Origin: Nocardia caishijiensis NBRC 108228
GTDB lineage: Bacteria > Actinomycetota > Actinomycetes > Mycobacteriales > Mycobacteriaceae
DNA: 64,000 nt
NCBI RefSeq assembly: GCF_001612825.1
Contig: NZ_BDBE01000029.1
Coordinates: 62,001 to 126,000, forward strand
Direction of reading: 5' to 3'
Below, piece after piece: positions 8,467 to 17,391 of the stretch. Each line of letters begins with the position of its first letter. Position 1 is the stretch's first letter. A program made the translations under genes and the position numbers. The notes below the pieces were generated by a model. That model ran no database searches. It was not told where the DNA came from and worked only from the letters and a program-made list of their open reading frames with translations.

Positions 8467-9525
8467 CTAGAGCTGTTCGGTCTCGGCGTAGTCCTGCTCG
8501 CCGCCGTCGGTGTCACTGAAGGTGCCGGAATCGCTCCAGGTGCCGGTGCTCGCGTCGTAACCCACCACGGAGGACGGGTCGAACGAAGCGGGCGAGTCCT
8601 TCAGCGAGAGGCCCAGCGCGTGCAGCTTGACCTTGACCTCGTCGATGGACTTCTGGCCGAAGTTGCGGATGTCCAGCAGGTCCGACTCGGTGCGGGCCAC
8701 GAGCTCGCCCACCGTGTGCACACCCTCGCGCTTGAGGCAGTTGTAGGACCGGACGGTGAGGTCCAGGTCCTCGATCGGCAGCCCGAAGGAGGCGATGTGA
8801 TCCGCCTCGGCCGGGCTGGGGCCGATCTCGATGCCCTCGGCTTCGACGTTGAGCTCACGGGCCAGCCCGAAGAGCTCGACCAGGGTCTTACCGGCCGAAG
8901 CCAGCGCGTCCCGGGCCGTGATGGAGTTCTTGGTCTCCACGTCGAGGATGAGACGGTCGAAGTCGGTGCGCTGCTCGACACGGGTGGCCTCGACCTTGTA
9001 GGTCACCTTGAGCACCGGGGAGTAGATCGAATCCACCGGGATCCGGCCGATTTCCGCACCGGTCGCCTTGTTCTGCACGGCGGGCACGTAACCGCGGCCC
9101 CGCTCGACGACGAGCTCGATCTCGAGCTTGCCCTTGTCGTTCAGGGTGGCGATGTGCATGTCCGGGTTGTGCACGACGACGCCCGCGGGCGGCACGATGT
9201 CACCGGCGGTGACGGTGCCCGGGCCCTGCTTGCGCACGTACATGGTGACCGGCTCGTCCTCTTCGGAGGACACGACCAGACCCTTGAGGTTCAGGATGAT
9301 GTCGGTGACGTCTTCCTTCACACCGGGAACGGTGGTGAACTCGTGCAGGACACCGTCGATGCGGATGCTCGTGACCGCGGCCCCCGGGATGGAGGACAGC
9401 AGGGTACGACGCAGCGAGTTACCGAGGGTGTAACCGAAGCCCGGCTCGAGGGGTTCGATGGTGAACTTCGAGCGGTTCTCCGCCACAACCTCTTCGGTCA
9501 GTGTCGGACGCTGGGAAATCAGCAT
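8467..9525 (-). CDS. rpoA: DNA-directed RNA polymerase subunit alpha
   Basis: 352 residues with the N-terminal assembly domain ([15 protein letters not shown], the classic alpha motif) and the C-terminal DNA/activator-contact domain ([15 protein letters not shown] and [10 protein letters not shown]). It dimerises to nucleate beta/beta' assembly. The C-terminal tail after the CTD is acidic. Located between rpsD and rplQ in the conserved alpha-operon order. The start ATG 9525 follows AGGAAGTAGATCCTC on the minus strand. Confidence 0.98.
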   Translation of the reverse strand: MLISQRPTLTEEVVAENRSKFTIEPLEPGFGYTLGNSLRRTLLSSIPGAAVTSIRIDGVLHEFTTVPGVKEDVTDIILNLKGLVVSSEEDEPVTMYVRKQGPGTVTAGDIVPPAGVVVHNPDMHIATLNDKGKLEIELVVERGRGYVPAVQNKATGAEIGRIPVDSIYSPVLKVTYKVEATRVEQRTDFDRLILDVETKNSITARDALASAGKTLVELFGLARELNVEAEGIEIGPSPAEADHIASFGLPIEDLDLTVRSYNCLKREGVHTVGELVARTESDLLDIRNFGQKSIDEVKVKLHALGLSLKDSPASFDPSSVVGYDASTGTWSDSGTFSDTDGGEQDYAETEQL

Positions 9526-9579
9526 GAGGATCTACTTCCTGTCAGGGCGTCCGCTATTTGACGCCTAATCAGTGATTGC

Positions 9580-9604
9580 GGGGGCCGCCGTAGGAACGGC
9601 CCCC
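9580..9604 (-). terminator. intercistronic hairpin between rpsD and rpoA (attenuator-like)
   Basis: A perfect 8-base inverted repeat, GGGGGCCG (9580-9587) and CGGCCCCC (9597-9604), with a 9-base loop, 11 bases after the rpsD stop. There is no U-tract beyond it on the minus strand, so it is more likely an mRNA-stability or partial attenuation element than a full terminator. Confidence 0.5.
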
Positions 9605-9615
9605 ACCAAAAGCGC

Positions 9616-10221
9616 TTACTTCGAGTAGTACTCGACGATGAGCTGTTCCTGCAGCGGCACATCGATCTGGGCACGCTCGGGGAGCTGGTGCACCAGGATG
9701 CGCAGACGGCCGGGGACGACCTGCAGCCAACCCGGAACCTGACGGTCGCCGACGGTCTCACGCGCCACCTGGAACGGCAGGGTCGGCAGCGACTTCTCCT
9801 TGACATCGATGATGTCGTACTGGGAGACCTGGTAGCTGGGCACGTTCACCTTGACGCCGTTGACCAGGAAGTGGCCGTGGCTGACGAGCTGACGGGCCTG
9901 ACGACGGGTACGAGCCAGACCGGCGCGGTACACGACGTTGTCCAGCCGCGACTCGAGCAGACGCAGCAGGTTGTCGCCGGTCTTGCCCTTGAGGCGGTTG
10001 GCCTCTTCGTAGTAGCGACGGAACTGCTTCTCCATGACGCCGTAGGAGAAGCGAGCCTTCTGCTTCTCCTGCAGCTGCATCAGGTACTCGGATTCCTTGA
10101 TCCGCGCGCGGCCGTGCTGGCCGGGCGGGTAAGGACGACGCTCGAACGCCTGGTCGCCTCCGACGAGGTCGACGCGCAGACGACGCGACTTGCGGGTGAT
10201 GGGGCCTGTATAACGAGCCAT
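9616..10221 (-). CDS. rpsD: 30S ribosomal protein S4
   Basis: 201 residues. MARYTGPITRKSRRL start, YPPGQHG and the S4 RNA-binding domain (RLDNVVYRAGLARTRRQARQ, then SHGHFLVNG) are seen. It contains no cysteine, so it is the zinc-free form of S4. S4 is a primary 16S rRNA binder and, in many bacteria, a translational repressor of its operon. Neighbours are rpsK upstream (21-base gap) and rpoA downstream. Confidence 0.98.
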   Translation of the reverse strand: MARYTGPITRKSRRLRVDLVGGDQAFERRPYPPGQHGRARIKESEYLMQLQEKQKARFSYGVMEKQFRRYYEEANRLKGKTGDNLLRLLESRLDNVVYRAGLARTRRQARQLVSHGHFLVNGVKVNVPSYQVSQYDIIDVKEKSLPTLPFQVARETVGDRQVPGWLQVVPGRLRILVHQLPERAQIDVPLQEQLIVEYYSK

Positions 10222-10242
10222 TTTTAGCTGTTTCCTTTCCCG

Positions 10243-10656
10243 CTAGACGCGACGACGCTTGGGCGGACGGCAGCCGTTGTGCGGCTGGGGGGTGACATCG
10301 GAGATCGAACCGACCTCGAGCCCCGCGGCCTGCAGCGAACGGATCGCGGTCTCGCGGCCCGAACCCGGGCCCTTCACGAACACGTCGACCTTCTTGACGC
10401 CGTTCTCCTGCGCCTTGCGGGCAGCGTTCTCGGCGGCGAGCTGCGCGGCGAACGGGGTGCTCTTACGCGAACCCTTGAAGCCGACGTGACCCGACGACGC
10501 CCACGAGATGACATTGCCCTCGGGGTCGGTGATCGAGACGATGGTGTTGTTGAACGTGCTCTTGATGTGCGCGTGGCCGTGCGGGATGTTCTTCTTATCC
10601 CGGCGACGCGACTTCTGAGTCTTCTTCGGGCCAGCGGCCCGGCTCTTCGGAGGCAT
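10243..10656 (-). CDS. rpsK: 30S ribosomal protein S11
   Basis: 137 residues. Seen: [19 protein letters not shown], the [17 protein letters not shown] segment and the C-terminal [18 protein letters not shown], all S11 hallmarks. S11 is part of the platform of the small subunit near the mRNA exit. Basic N-terminal extension ([21 protein letters not shown] trimmed here) precedes the fold, as usual in actinobacteria. It follows rpsM with a 9-base gap. Confidence 0.98.
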   Translation of the reverse strand: MPPKSRAAGPKKTQKSRRRDKKNIPHGHAHIKSTFNNTIVSITDPEGNVISWASSGHVGFKGSRKSTPFAAQLAAENAARKAQENGVKKVDVFVKGPGSGRETAIRSLQAAGLEVGSISDVTPQPHNGCRPPKRRRV

Positions 10657-10665
10657 ACGCTATCC

Positions 10666-11037
10666 CTACTTCTTCTTGCCGGCGACGGTCTTCTTCGGAC
10701 CCTTGCGCGTACGCGCGTTGGTCTTGGTGCGCTGACCACGAACGGGCAGGCCACGACGGTGGCGGATGCCCTGGTAGCAGCCGATCTCGATCTTGCGGCG
10801 AATATCGGCCTGAACCTCGCGGCGCAGGTCACCTTCGACCTTGAACTCCGACGCCTCGATGTAGTCGCGGAGCTTGGTCAGGTCGTCGTCGCTGAGATCC
10901 TTCGAGCGCAGGTCCGGGCTGACGCCGGTCTGAGCCAGGATCTCGGTGGCGCGGGTGCGCCCGATTCCGAAAATGTAGGTCAGCGCGATCTCCATGCGCT
11001 TTTCGCGCGGGAGATCGACGCCCATCAGACGTGCCAT
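10666..11037 (-). CDS. rpsM: 30S ribosomal protein S13
   Basis: 123 residues. Starts [19 protein letters not shown]; has [14 protein letters not shown] and the C-terminal [19 protein letters not shown], which identify S13, a small-subunit head protein contacting the P-site tRNA. The Lys-rich end ([12 protein letters not shown]) is normal. It starts about 180 bases after rpmJ, a longer gap than between the other genes of this operon. Confidence 0.98.
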   Translation of the reverse strand: MARLMGVDLPREKRMEIALTYIFGIGRTRATEILAQTGVSPDLRSKDLSDDDLTKLRDYIEASEFKVEGDLRREVQADIRRKIEIGCYQGIRHRRGLPVRGQRTKTNARTRKGPKKTVAGKKK

Positions 11038-11216
11038 GTGGCAGGTTCCTTAATGGTTGCGGAGGTCTGCTCCCTGTCCGTCCCCCCGTCTTCGCAGGTG
11101 GGGGCACCGGCCTCCGTACCGGTGGTTGGCGCGCACACGTACGTACGCGCTGGAGCTGGGAGTTCTTCTTTTCGGTCAAGCCGATCAGACGATCGGTGCC
11201 CGGCGGTGCTGCTGGA

Positions 11217-11330
11217 TCAGCCCTGACGCTGCTTGTGGCGCAGGTTGTCGCAGATCACCATGACCCGGCCGTGACGGCGGATCACCTTGCACTTCTCGCA
11301 GATCTTCTTGACGCTCGGCTGAACCTTCAC
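11217..11330 (-). CDS. rpmJ: 50S ribosomal protein L36
   Basis: 37 residues starting at a GTG (11330): [20 protein letters not shown] is the L36 signature start. Cys11, Cys14, Cys27 and His32 are all present, so this is the zinc-binding (C+) form; a zinc-free paralogue may exist elsewhere. It lies between infA and rpsM. An upstream in-frame ATG exists, but the GTG start gives exactly the normal L36 length. Confidence 0.96.
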   Translation of the reverse strand: MKVQPSVKKICEKCKVIRRHGRVMVICDNLRHKQRQG

Positions 11331-11477
11331 GTCCGTCCAATCTTTTCTTGGTCCACAAGGGTCTGTGAACACAGTTTTTCCCCAGCCGACGACTGGGGAA
11401 GTCTTTGTACGCATTCCGACCTGGGCCGGAACACCGTGTGACGCCGCGTGCCCGAGGCGCGCGACGTCAGGCAGGCA

Positions 11478-11699
11478 TCACTTGTAGCGGTAGACGATCC
11501 GGCCGCGGGACAGGTCGTACGGCGAGAGCTCCACGACCACGCGGTCTTCCGGAAGGATGCGAATGTAGTGCTGCCGCATCTTTCCGCTGATGTGCGCGAG
11601 AACCTTGTGACCGTTCTCGAGCTCGATCCGGAACATCGCATTGGGCAGCGGCTCGACAACTCGACCCTCGACCTCGATGGCCCCGTCTTTCTTCGCCAT
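11478..11699 (-). CDS. infA: translation initiation factor IF-1
   Basis: 73 residues, the exact family length, with [16 protein letters not shown], the S1/OB-fold core and GRIVYRYK at the end. IF-1 binds the ribosomal A-site during initiation. The ATG at 11699 follows GCGGAGGATATG (GGAGG). First gene of the operon in this window; its promoter should lie in the following 325-base gap. Confidence 0.98.
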
Positions 11700-12024
11700 A
11701 TCCTCCGCGATCCCGGTTATGCTCAACCTTGAGTGGATTACCTCGTAGCTGCTCACCCACAGGGCCCGACGAGACGTCGGTGTGCATGCGAACAGTCGGC
11801 GCCTGGGTGCACCGCCGCTCAAGCTTACCGGGCCGCGTCGCCTGAGGCAAAAAGACCCCGACGGTACACCCTGGAGTCGGCCTGCGGCGCACAATGGAGG
11901 TGTCGATCGCCTGCCTCGGTGAGGATGAGGCGCGCGCCACGCCGTTCGGGTTGTCGCGTAAACTCACGGCGTCGTAAGTAGTGGGTCGATCAGATCGGGG
12001 GACCCTGGTGAGCGGAGCGCACCG
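11700..12024. promoter_or_regulatory. 325-base divergent intergenic region between infA and the EspI-like gene
   Basis: No coding sequence is convincing here. It must hold the leftward promoter for infA and the rightward one for the EspI-like gene. A weak rightward candidate is TTGTCG (11951-11956), 18 bases, then TAAGTA (11975-11980). No clear leftward pair was identified. Confidence 0.4.
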
Positions 12025-15000
12025 GTGAGCCGCAACAACGACAGCCTCCCCATGTTGCCGCCATGGCTGTCGGAAAGCGAAGTCACTCGAGTCGGGTACG
12101 AGGCACCGGTCGAGAACCTGCCCCAGGACGAGCCGATCGACGAGGCACCCAAGCGTCGCCGTTTCCTGCGCGGTGACGACAGCGCGCGCAAGGAGAAGAA
12201 GGGCGGTCGCCGCCGCAAGGAGCGCGAGCCCGAACAGACCGCACCCCCGGTCGACGCGCACCGGCCCGCCGACCCGCACGTTCCCCATGCCGCCGATCCG
12301 CGCCGCGCGAACCCGACAGCCCATGGCTCGTTCGTCGACCCGAATCCGCCGTCGACCGCGAACCCGCTGACACCGGCGCCGTCGAACGGGCCCGGACAAA
12401 CGACATCGCCCACCGACACCTCCTGGCCGTCGTCGTCCGGTGTTCCCTGGCCACAGACTCAGGGCGTGGCACCGAACCCACTCGCTCCGCCGCCGCACTC
12501 CGGCACGGCCGACGACACCCGGCAAGCACCTCCCGGCGGCGCATGGCCGCAGGAGCACGGCCCGGCCGACCGACTCGCGCCGCCGCCCGGGCCGGAGGCG
12601 TTCTCGCCATGGAACTCCGGACAGCCCGCTCCCCCGGCACCCGCCACCGGGGGCCCGTCGACGCACATCAGTTCGCCCGCGCACCCGATGCCGAATGCGC
12701 CGGTGCCGCCCGCGCAGCCGGGGCCTGCCGATGCGTCGCGTCCTGCCCAGTCGGGACCTTCACTACCCGCCGCGCCAACGGAACAGGCCGCAGCGGCCCT
12801 TCCGACACGCACCCCGGCTCCCCCGTCGGAGGGCTTCACCCCGCTCGGGCCGACGAGCCAGCGCGGCCTGCCCGATCTCCCGCCGCCACCACCGCTGCCC
12901 GATCCCCCGGTGCGGGCGCCATCCCGCGAGGCACCCCCGCGTCTGCTCGCGCCGACGCCGCCGTCTCCCTCGGACCCGTTGGCGCACGCCGGCACGCCGT
13001 CACCGGCGGATCCGCAGGGCGCGGCGGTCGACCCGTTGTCGTCGGCCACACCGATCGAGGCACTCTCGACACCTTCGCGCGCGACGCCCGAGCCGGGCCC
13101 GGCCACGAGCGCTCCGGCAGATTCCGACATCCGCCCGCAAGCGCAGCAGCCCGATACCCATGCCGCTCCGCAAGCCGCCTCCACCTCTGCCTCCGCCCAG
13201 ACCGGCTCGCGATCGTCCGCCTCCGCAGACTTCGCCGAATCCGCCGCGGATGGTGTCGGATCTTCGAGTGGTGGTGAGCGCGCGACGGGGAACACCGCAC
13301 CAGGGTTGGCGCCCACAACTGCGGATGACGCAGTCGCACATCGGGTGTCCGAAGGGACCGACGCCGCTTCGCCCGAGCAGGCCGGGGTCACGCAAGTGTC
13401 GCCGAACAGCCCCGGTGATGTCGCGGCCTCGACGCCTGTTTCGCCCTACGCGTCCGGAGCGGTCCCACAGGGACCGGCTTTCTCCGCGTCGCAATACGAT
13501 TCGATCCCCGGCGATCCGTCACACGGCGCCGCTCGGCACGCGCCTGATGCGCAGACCGAGATGTTCCGGGCCGACGACCCCCGACTGCAGGGTGTGCTGC
13601 CCGGTAGCGCGACCCCGGGTCCGTCGTCCGAAACCGGCTACCACTCCGGCGAATTCGTGCAGCCCGCACGGCCCGAGGGCACACCTCCACGGCATCAGCT
13701 CTCACCGGACGGGTTCGCCCAGCCCGCGATCCCCGACCCGACGACGCAGTCCGGCGCGACCGCGTACCCGGCACAGCGACCCGACAGCGGCGCCTACCCG
13801 CAGGCAGCCAACCTCGGTCCCGCGCAGTCGCTCCCGAGCGATGGGCTCCCCCAGTACCGCCCTGACGGCACCCTCGGCCGGCCGCCCACCGACGGCGCCT
13901 ACCCGAGCAACACCGCCTACCCGAATGCCGCTCAGACCCAGCAGTATTCGCAGGGCGCCGCGCCGATGCCGCCCTATCAGGCGCCGGACGGTTCCCGAGC
14001 CCCCTACCCGGGCCCGGAAGTCCGACCCCAAGCGCCCGACGGCGCCTCGGCACAGCCGTACCAGTCGTCGCCTCAGCAGTTCCAGACGCCGGACGGCACC
14101 TGGGGCCGAGGCCCCGACGGCACCCCGTACCAGGCACCGAACACCGCTGCCCCGCAGCATGTTCAACGCCCCGATGGCGCACCCCAGTACCAGCAGCCCG
14201 CCTACGGCCAGCCCGGCTGGGGTAACCCGGGATACCAACCTCCGTCGCTGGACGACGTGCCGGTCAAGCGCGTGAAGAAGGCGCCGGGCAGCGGGTGGCG
14301 CAAGGCTGTGCACCATGTTTCCGGTGGCGCGATCAACCCGGGAATGTCGGCCGAGGAGCGGCGCCTACAGGAGCTGGTGGCGCGGATCCGGCAGCCGGTG
14401 CGTGGTGACTACCGGATCGCGGTGCTCTCGCTCAAGGGCGGCGTCGGCAAGACGACGACCACCACCGGACTCGGGTCGATCTTCGCGTCGATCCGTGGCG
14501 ACCGGGTGATCGCCGTCGACGCCAATCCCGACTTCGGCACCCTGTCCCAGCGCGTGGCCATCCAGACCCGCTCGACCGTGCGCGACCTGCTGCTCGATCC
14601 GGCGATCGAACGCTACTCGGATGTGCGCAGGCACACCTCACAGAGTTCGAGCAGGCTGGAAGTGCTTGCCAGCGAGCGTGATCCGGCCGCTTCTGAGTCG
14701 TTCAACGACGAGGAGTACCGCGCCGTCGCCCGCATCCTGCAGCGGTTCTACAACATCATCCTCACCGACTGTGGCACCGGCCTGATGCATTCGGCGATGA
14801 ACGGCGTTCTCGACCTGGCACATTCGCTGGTGCTGATCTCGTCGGCGGCCATCGACGGTGCCCGCAGCGCCGCCGCGACGCTGGACTGGCTGTCGCTGCA
14901 CGGGCACGACCACCTGGTGCGCAACGCGGTGGTCGTCATCAACCTGCCGCGTGAGGGTTCGCCGAATGTCGGTGTGCAGCAACTGCGGGAGTACTTCCTG

Positions 15001-15162
15001 TCGCGGTGCCGCGCCGTGCACATCATCCCGTTCGACGAGCACCTGTCCGAGGGCGCCGAGATCGACCTGCACCGCCTGCACAAGTCGACCAAGCGCGCCT
15101 ATGTGGAACTGGCCGCGACGGTCGCCGACGAGTTCGGCGCCGAACACAACCGCTACCGCTGA
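12025..15162 (+). CDS. EspI-like MinD/ParA-family ATPase with long Pro-rich N-terminal arm
   Basis: 1045 residues. Residues 1 to about 760 are low-complexity, rich in Pro, Ala, Ser, Gln and Tyr, with many repeats of the type Y-x-x-PDG(A/T/S) in the last 250. The remaining 280 residues are a MinD/ParA P-loop ATPase: the deviant Walker A LSLKGGVGKTTTT near residue 805, VIAVDANPDFGTL as switch region, and IILTDCGTGL as Walker B-like strand. The same design is found in EspI of mycobacterial ESX-1 loci and in similar ESX-linked ATPases. Its job is probably regulation or spatial control of secretion, inferred from that likeness. GTG 12025 follows GGAGCGCACCG. It is transcribed towards the toxin island and ESX locus. 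Confidence 0.8.
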   Translation: MSRNNDSLPMLPPWLSESEVTRVGYEAPVENLPQDEPIDEAPKRRRFLRGDDSARKEKKGGRRRKEREPEQTAPPVDAHRPADPHVPHAADPRRANPTAHGSFVDPNPPSTANPLTPAPSNGPGQTTSPTDTSWPSSSGVPWPQTQGVAPNPLAPPPHSGTADDTRQAPPGGAWPQEHGPADRLAPPPGPEAFSPWNSGQPAPPAPATGGPSTHISSPAHPMPNAPVPPAQPGPADASRPAQSGPSLPAAPTEQAAAALPTRTPAPPSEGFTPLGPTSQRGLPDLPPPPPLPDPPVRAPSREAPPRLLAPTPPSPSDPLAHAGTPSPADPQGAAVDPLSSATPIEALSTPSRATPEPGPATSAPADSDIRPQAQQPDTHAAPQAASTSASAQTGSRSSASADFAESAADGVGSSSGGERATGNTAPGLAPTTADDAVAHRVSEGTDAASPEQAGVTQVSPNSPGDVAASTPVSPYASGAVPQGPAFSASQYDSIPGDPSHGAARHAPDAQTEMFRADDPRLQGVLPGSATPGPSSETGYHSGEFVQPARPEGTPPRHQLSPDGFAQPAIPDPTTQSGATAYPAQRPDSGAYPQAANLGPAQSLPSDGLPQYRPDGTLGRPPTDGAYPSNTAYPNAAQTQQYSQGAAPMPPYQAPDGSRAPYPGPEVRPQAPDGASAQPYQSSPQQFQTPDGTWGRGPDGTPYQAPNTAAPQHVQRPDGAPQYQQPAYGQPGWGNPGYQPPSLDDVPVKRVKKAPGSGWRKAVHHVSGGAINPGMSAEERRLQELVARIRQPVRGDYRIAVLSLKGGVGKTTTTTGLGSIFASIRGDRVIAVDANPDFGTLSQRVAIQTRSTVRDLLLDPAIERYSDVRRHTSQSSSRLEVLASERDPAASESFNDEEYRAVARILQRFYNIILTDCGTGLMHSAMNGVLDLAHSLVLISSAAIDGARSAAATLDWLSLHGHDHLVRNAVVVINLPREGSPNVGVQQLREYFLSRCRAVHIIPFDEHLSEGAEIDLHRLHKSTKRAYVELAATVADEFGAEHNRYR

Positions 15163-15166
15163 GCGG

Positions 15167-15667
15167 TCACCATTCGGGCAGCCGACGCCGCCCGGCGAGC
15201 ACATCGCGCACCAGATCGTCGTAGGCGTCGGCCAATTCGGCCAGGTGGTGCCAGGCGCTGTGCAGCAGTTCGTCGTCGGCGTCCAGCGTCATCAGCGCGT
15301 GGTGTGCCCGCACCGAGGACTCGGCCAGCCGATCGATCACCGCGCCGATGGTTTCGGTGTGCAGCGTGGCGCCGAGGCGGTGTTGGGGCACGCCGCGCAG
15401 CACCCAGTCGTCGATGGCGAGCACCAGTTCGCTTCGGCGACAATCGATCTCACGCAGCACCACGGCGTCGGACTCGACCCGACCGCCCCGGCCGACCACT
15501 CGCTTCTCGTGCAGCACGGCCAGATCCCGCGCGAACCACAGCAGCGGACCGCCGACCACCCGATGCCCGCGACATGCCCGGACCAGTAGGTCGGAGAAGG
15601 GCAGTAAACCGGTGTCCGCCTGCGGACCTGCGGGGTCGACACATCGCAATGTGTCGGGGAAAGCCAT
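15167..15667 (-). CDS. DUF4254-type protein of unknown function
   Basis: 166 residues from the ATG at 15667. The middle has GGPLLWFARDLAVLHEKR, then EIDCRRSELVLAIDDWV and LGATLHTETIGAVIDRLAE, an all-helical pattern I recognise from actinobacterial DUF4254 proteins. The conserved LHE, RR and HTET residues suggest a bound metal or nucleotide, but no reaction is known to me. It converges on the EspI-like gene with only 4 bases between the stops and is divergent from the GntR gene. An in-frame upstream start at 15721 is possible but would add a basic, poorly conserved segment. Confidence 0.6.
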   Translation of the reverse strand: MAFPDTLRCVDPAGPQADTGLLPFSDLLVRACRGHRVVGGPLLWFARDLAVLHEKRVVGRGGRVESDAVVLREIDCRRSELVLAIDDWVLRGVPQHRLGATLHTETIGAVIDRLAESSVRAHHALMTLDADDELLHSAWHHLAELADAYDDLVRDVLAGRRRLPEW

Positions 15668-15787
15668 TACAACCGTCGAACTCTCCGCACCAGCCACGTT
15701 GCCTCGCCGTCGTCGCCGCACAGCACCGGATCAGGACGTTCATTACAATAAACCTCGCAAGCTCACTGTCAAGCATTACTCGGCCGT

Positions 15788-15818
15788 AGGTAACCCAGAC
15801 GAGTACACTTCGTTACCT
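15788..15818. promoter_or_regulatory. candidate operator upstream of the GntR-type gene
   Basis: AGGTAAC (15788-15794) and GTTACCT (15812-15818) form a perfect 7-base inverted repeat with a 17-base spacer, ending 19 bases before the GntR start. Position and symmetry suit autoregulation by that repressor; the spacer is longer than typical GntR sites. Confidence 0.35.
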
Positions 15819-15837
15819 GCACGACCTACCGAGGAGC

Positions 15838-16650
15838 ATGATGGCGGACGGTCCGACCTATCTGCGGATCGCGAACCTCCTCCGCGAGGAGATCCGCGCG
15901 GGTACCTGGAAACCGGGCGACCGGCTGCCCAGTCATTCCGAGCTGGCTGAACAGATGCAGGTCTCGATCACCACCGCGCGCAACGCCATCCAGGTGCTCG
16001 TCGCCGAAAACCTGGTCTATACAGCGACTTCCCGCGGCACCATCGTTCGAAACCAGGAAGTGCTGGAATCCGTGGTCACCGACCACATCCGGCGCGACCG
16101 ACCCAAGTCGGCGCACGACATCTTCGAGGAGATCGCGCGCGCCGCGAACCGGGAACCGTCCAAGGAATTCAGCACCAGGATGGAACCGGCCGACGAGCAG
16201 GTCGCGCACTGGCTCGGCGTCCCGGTCGACTCGTGGGTACTTGCCCGCACCGTCGTGCAGTACCTGGACAACGAGCCGTGGTCGTGGGAGCTGAGTTTCT
16301 ACCCGCGCGACCTGGCCGAGTCGGCGGGCATCGATTCGCCGCACGACATCCCCGAAGGCACCACGCGCCGCCTGGCCGATCGCGGCCACGGCGAGACCGC
16401 ACACCGCGACACCGTGCTAGCGCGCCCGGCGACCGCGGAAGAAGCCGCCGTGCTCGGCGTCGCCACCGGCACCATCCTGCTCGACCACCTGCGTATCGGC
16501 GCCAATCACGATCGGGTCACCCGCGCCACCCGGCACCGTTCCCTGGCCGGACGCAACCGGCTGGCCTACCAATTCGGCGACGCGACGGGTACCGACGTCA
16601 TCGCCAGAACCCTCGGCATCGCGACCAGGCCTGCCGTGCCGTTGCCATGA
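15838..16650 (+). CDS. GntR-family transcriptional regulator (HutC/UTRA type)
   Basis: 270 residues. Residues 5-70 form the winged helix: YLRIANLLREEIRAGTWKPG, DRLPSHSELAEQMQVS and TARNAIQVLVAENLV are the GntR signature. Residues from about 90 to 250 look like a UTRA ligand-binding domain (VLARTVVQYLDNEPWSWELS, then TRRLADRG and LLDHLRIG). Two ATGs are adjacent (15838 and 15841); GAGGAG just upstream is better spaced for the second. The ligand is unknown. Its stop overlaps the start of the GNAT gene as ATGA, so the two are co-translated and the enzyme may be its target or work on the same compound. Confidence 0.88.
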   Translation: MMADGPTYLRIANLLREEIRAGTWKPGDRLPSHSELAEQMQVSITTARNAIQVLVAENLVYTATSRGTIVRNQEVLESVVTDHIRRDRPKSAHDIFEEIARAANREPSKEFSTRMEPADEQVAHWLGVPVDSWVLARTVVQYLDNEPWSWELSFYPRDLAESAGIDSPHDIPEGTTRRLADRGHGETAHRDTVLARPATAEEAAVLGVATGTILLDHLRIGANHDRVTRATRHRSLAGRNRLAYQFGDATGTDVIARTLGIATRPAVPLP

Positions 16651-17240
16651 CGGTACGGATGCGCCGGGCCACACTGGGCGACCTGTCGCTGATCTGCCGA
16701 CTGCGCGTACAACGCACAGCCTGGCTCACCGCGCGCGGTTCGGACCAGTGGACCGTCGCGGGCCGGGGCCGCCCGATCGAGATCTTCGCCGACGCTGTCG
16801 GGCGCGCGCTGGACGCGGGCCAGACCTGGATCGCCGAGGTCGACGACCTGCCCGCGGGCACGATCACCGTGAATCAGCGTTCCGACCCCGGCCTGTGGAC
16901 GCGCTGGGAGCTGGCCGAGTCGGTGATCGTGCATTTCATGATCGTCGACCTGAACTTCGCCGGGCGCCACGTCGGTCACCACATGCTCGCGCACGCGGCC
17001 GCCCTCGCCGAACTCGACCGCCGCGCCTGGGTCCGCCTCGACGCCTGGACGACCAACCAGGACCTGCACGCCTACTACCGGCGAGCCGGATTCCGCCTGG
17101 CACGCATCGCACAGACGACGAACGGACCGTCGTGCGCCCTGTTCCAACGTCGAACCAGCGCGTGGACGATCCGCGCGGGCACCCGACCACCCATCTCCGC
17201 CACACCGCGTCGACTCTCGACCACTACGACCCTCGAGTGA
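16647..17240 (+). CDS. GNAT-family N-acetyltransferase
   Basis: 197 residues. FMIVDLNFAGRHVGHHMLAH matches the acetyl-CoA binding motif A in position, though R/Q-x-x-G-x-G/A is only partly kept (AGRHVGHH). VRLDAWTTNQDLHAYYRRAG, then FRLARI, is the typical C-terminal GNAT segment, with Tyr in the place of the general acid. The start ATG overlaps the GntR stop by 4 bases. The last 40 residues are basic and low in conservation. The acyl acceptor is unknown. Confidence 0.8.
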   Translation: MTVRMRRATLGDLSLICRLRVQRTAWLTARGSDQWTVAGRGRPIEIFADAVGRALDAGQTWIAEVDDLPAGTITVNQRSDPGLWTRWELAESVIVHFMIVDLNFAGRHVGHHMLAHAAALAELDRRAWVRLDAWTTNQDLHAYYRRAGFRLARIAQTTNGPSCALFQRRTSAWTIRAGTRPPISATPRRLSTTTTLE

Positions 17241-17391
17241 GACCATCGACCCATCGGCTTGTCGCCCCCCCCGGAAGACAATGTGTTCGGCAATTGTTCA
17301 CGCACGATCCACCTACCACAGTCCATGCGGCTGAGATATTCACCAGCACGGCCGCAGGTAGCATTCACATCAATCGGGGTCGGATGGTGGA

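Noticed and set aside
12440..14275. A 611-codon frame inside the EspI-like gene
   Set aside because: Arg/Pro-rich reading of the same low-complexity DNA; codon third positions favour the EspI-like frame.
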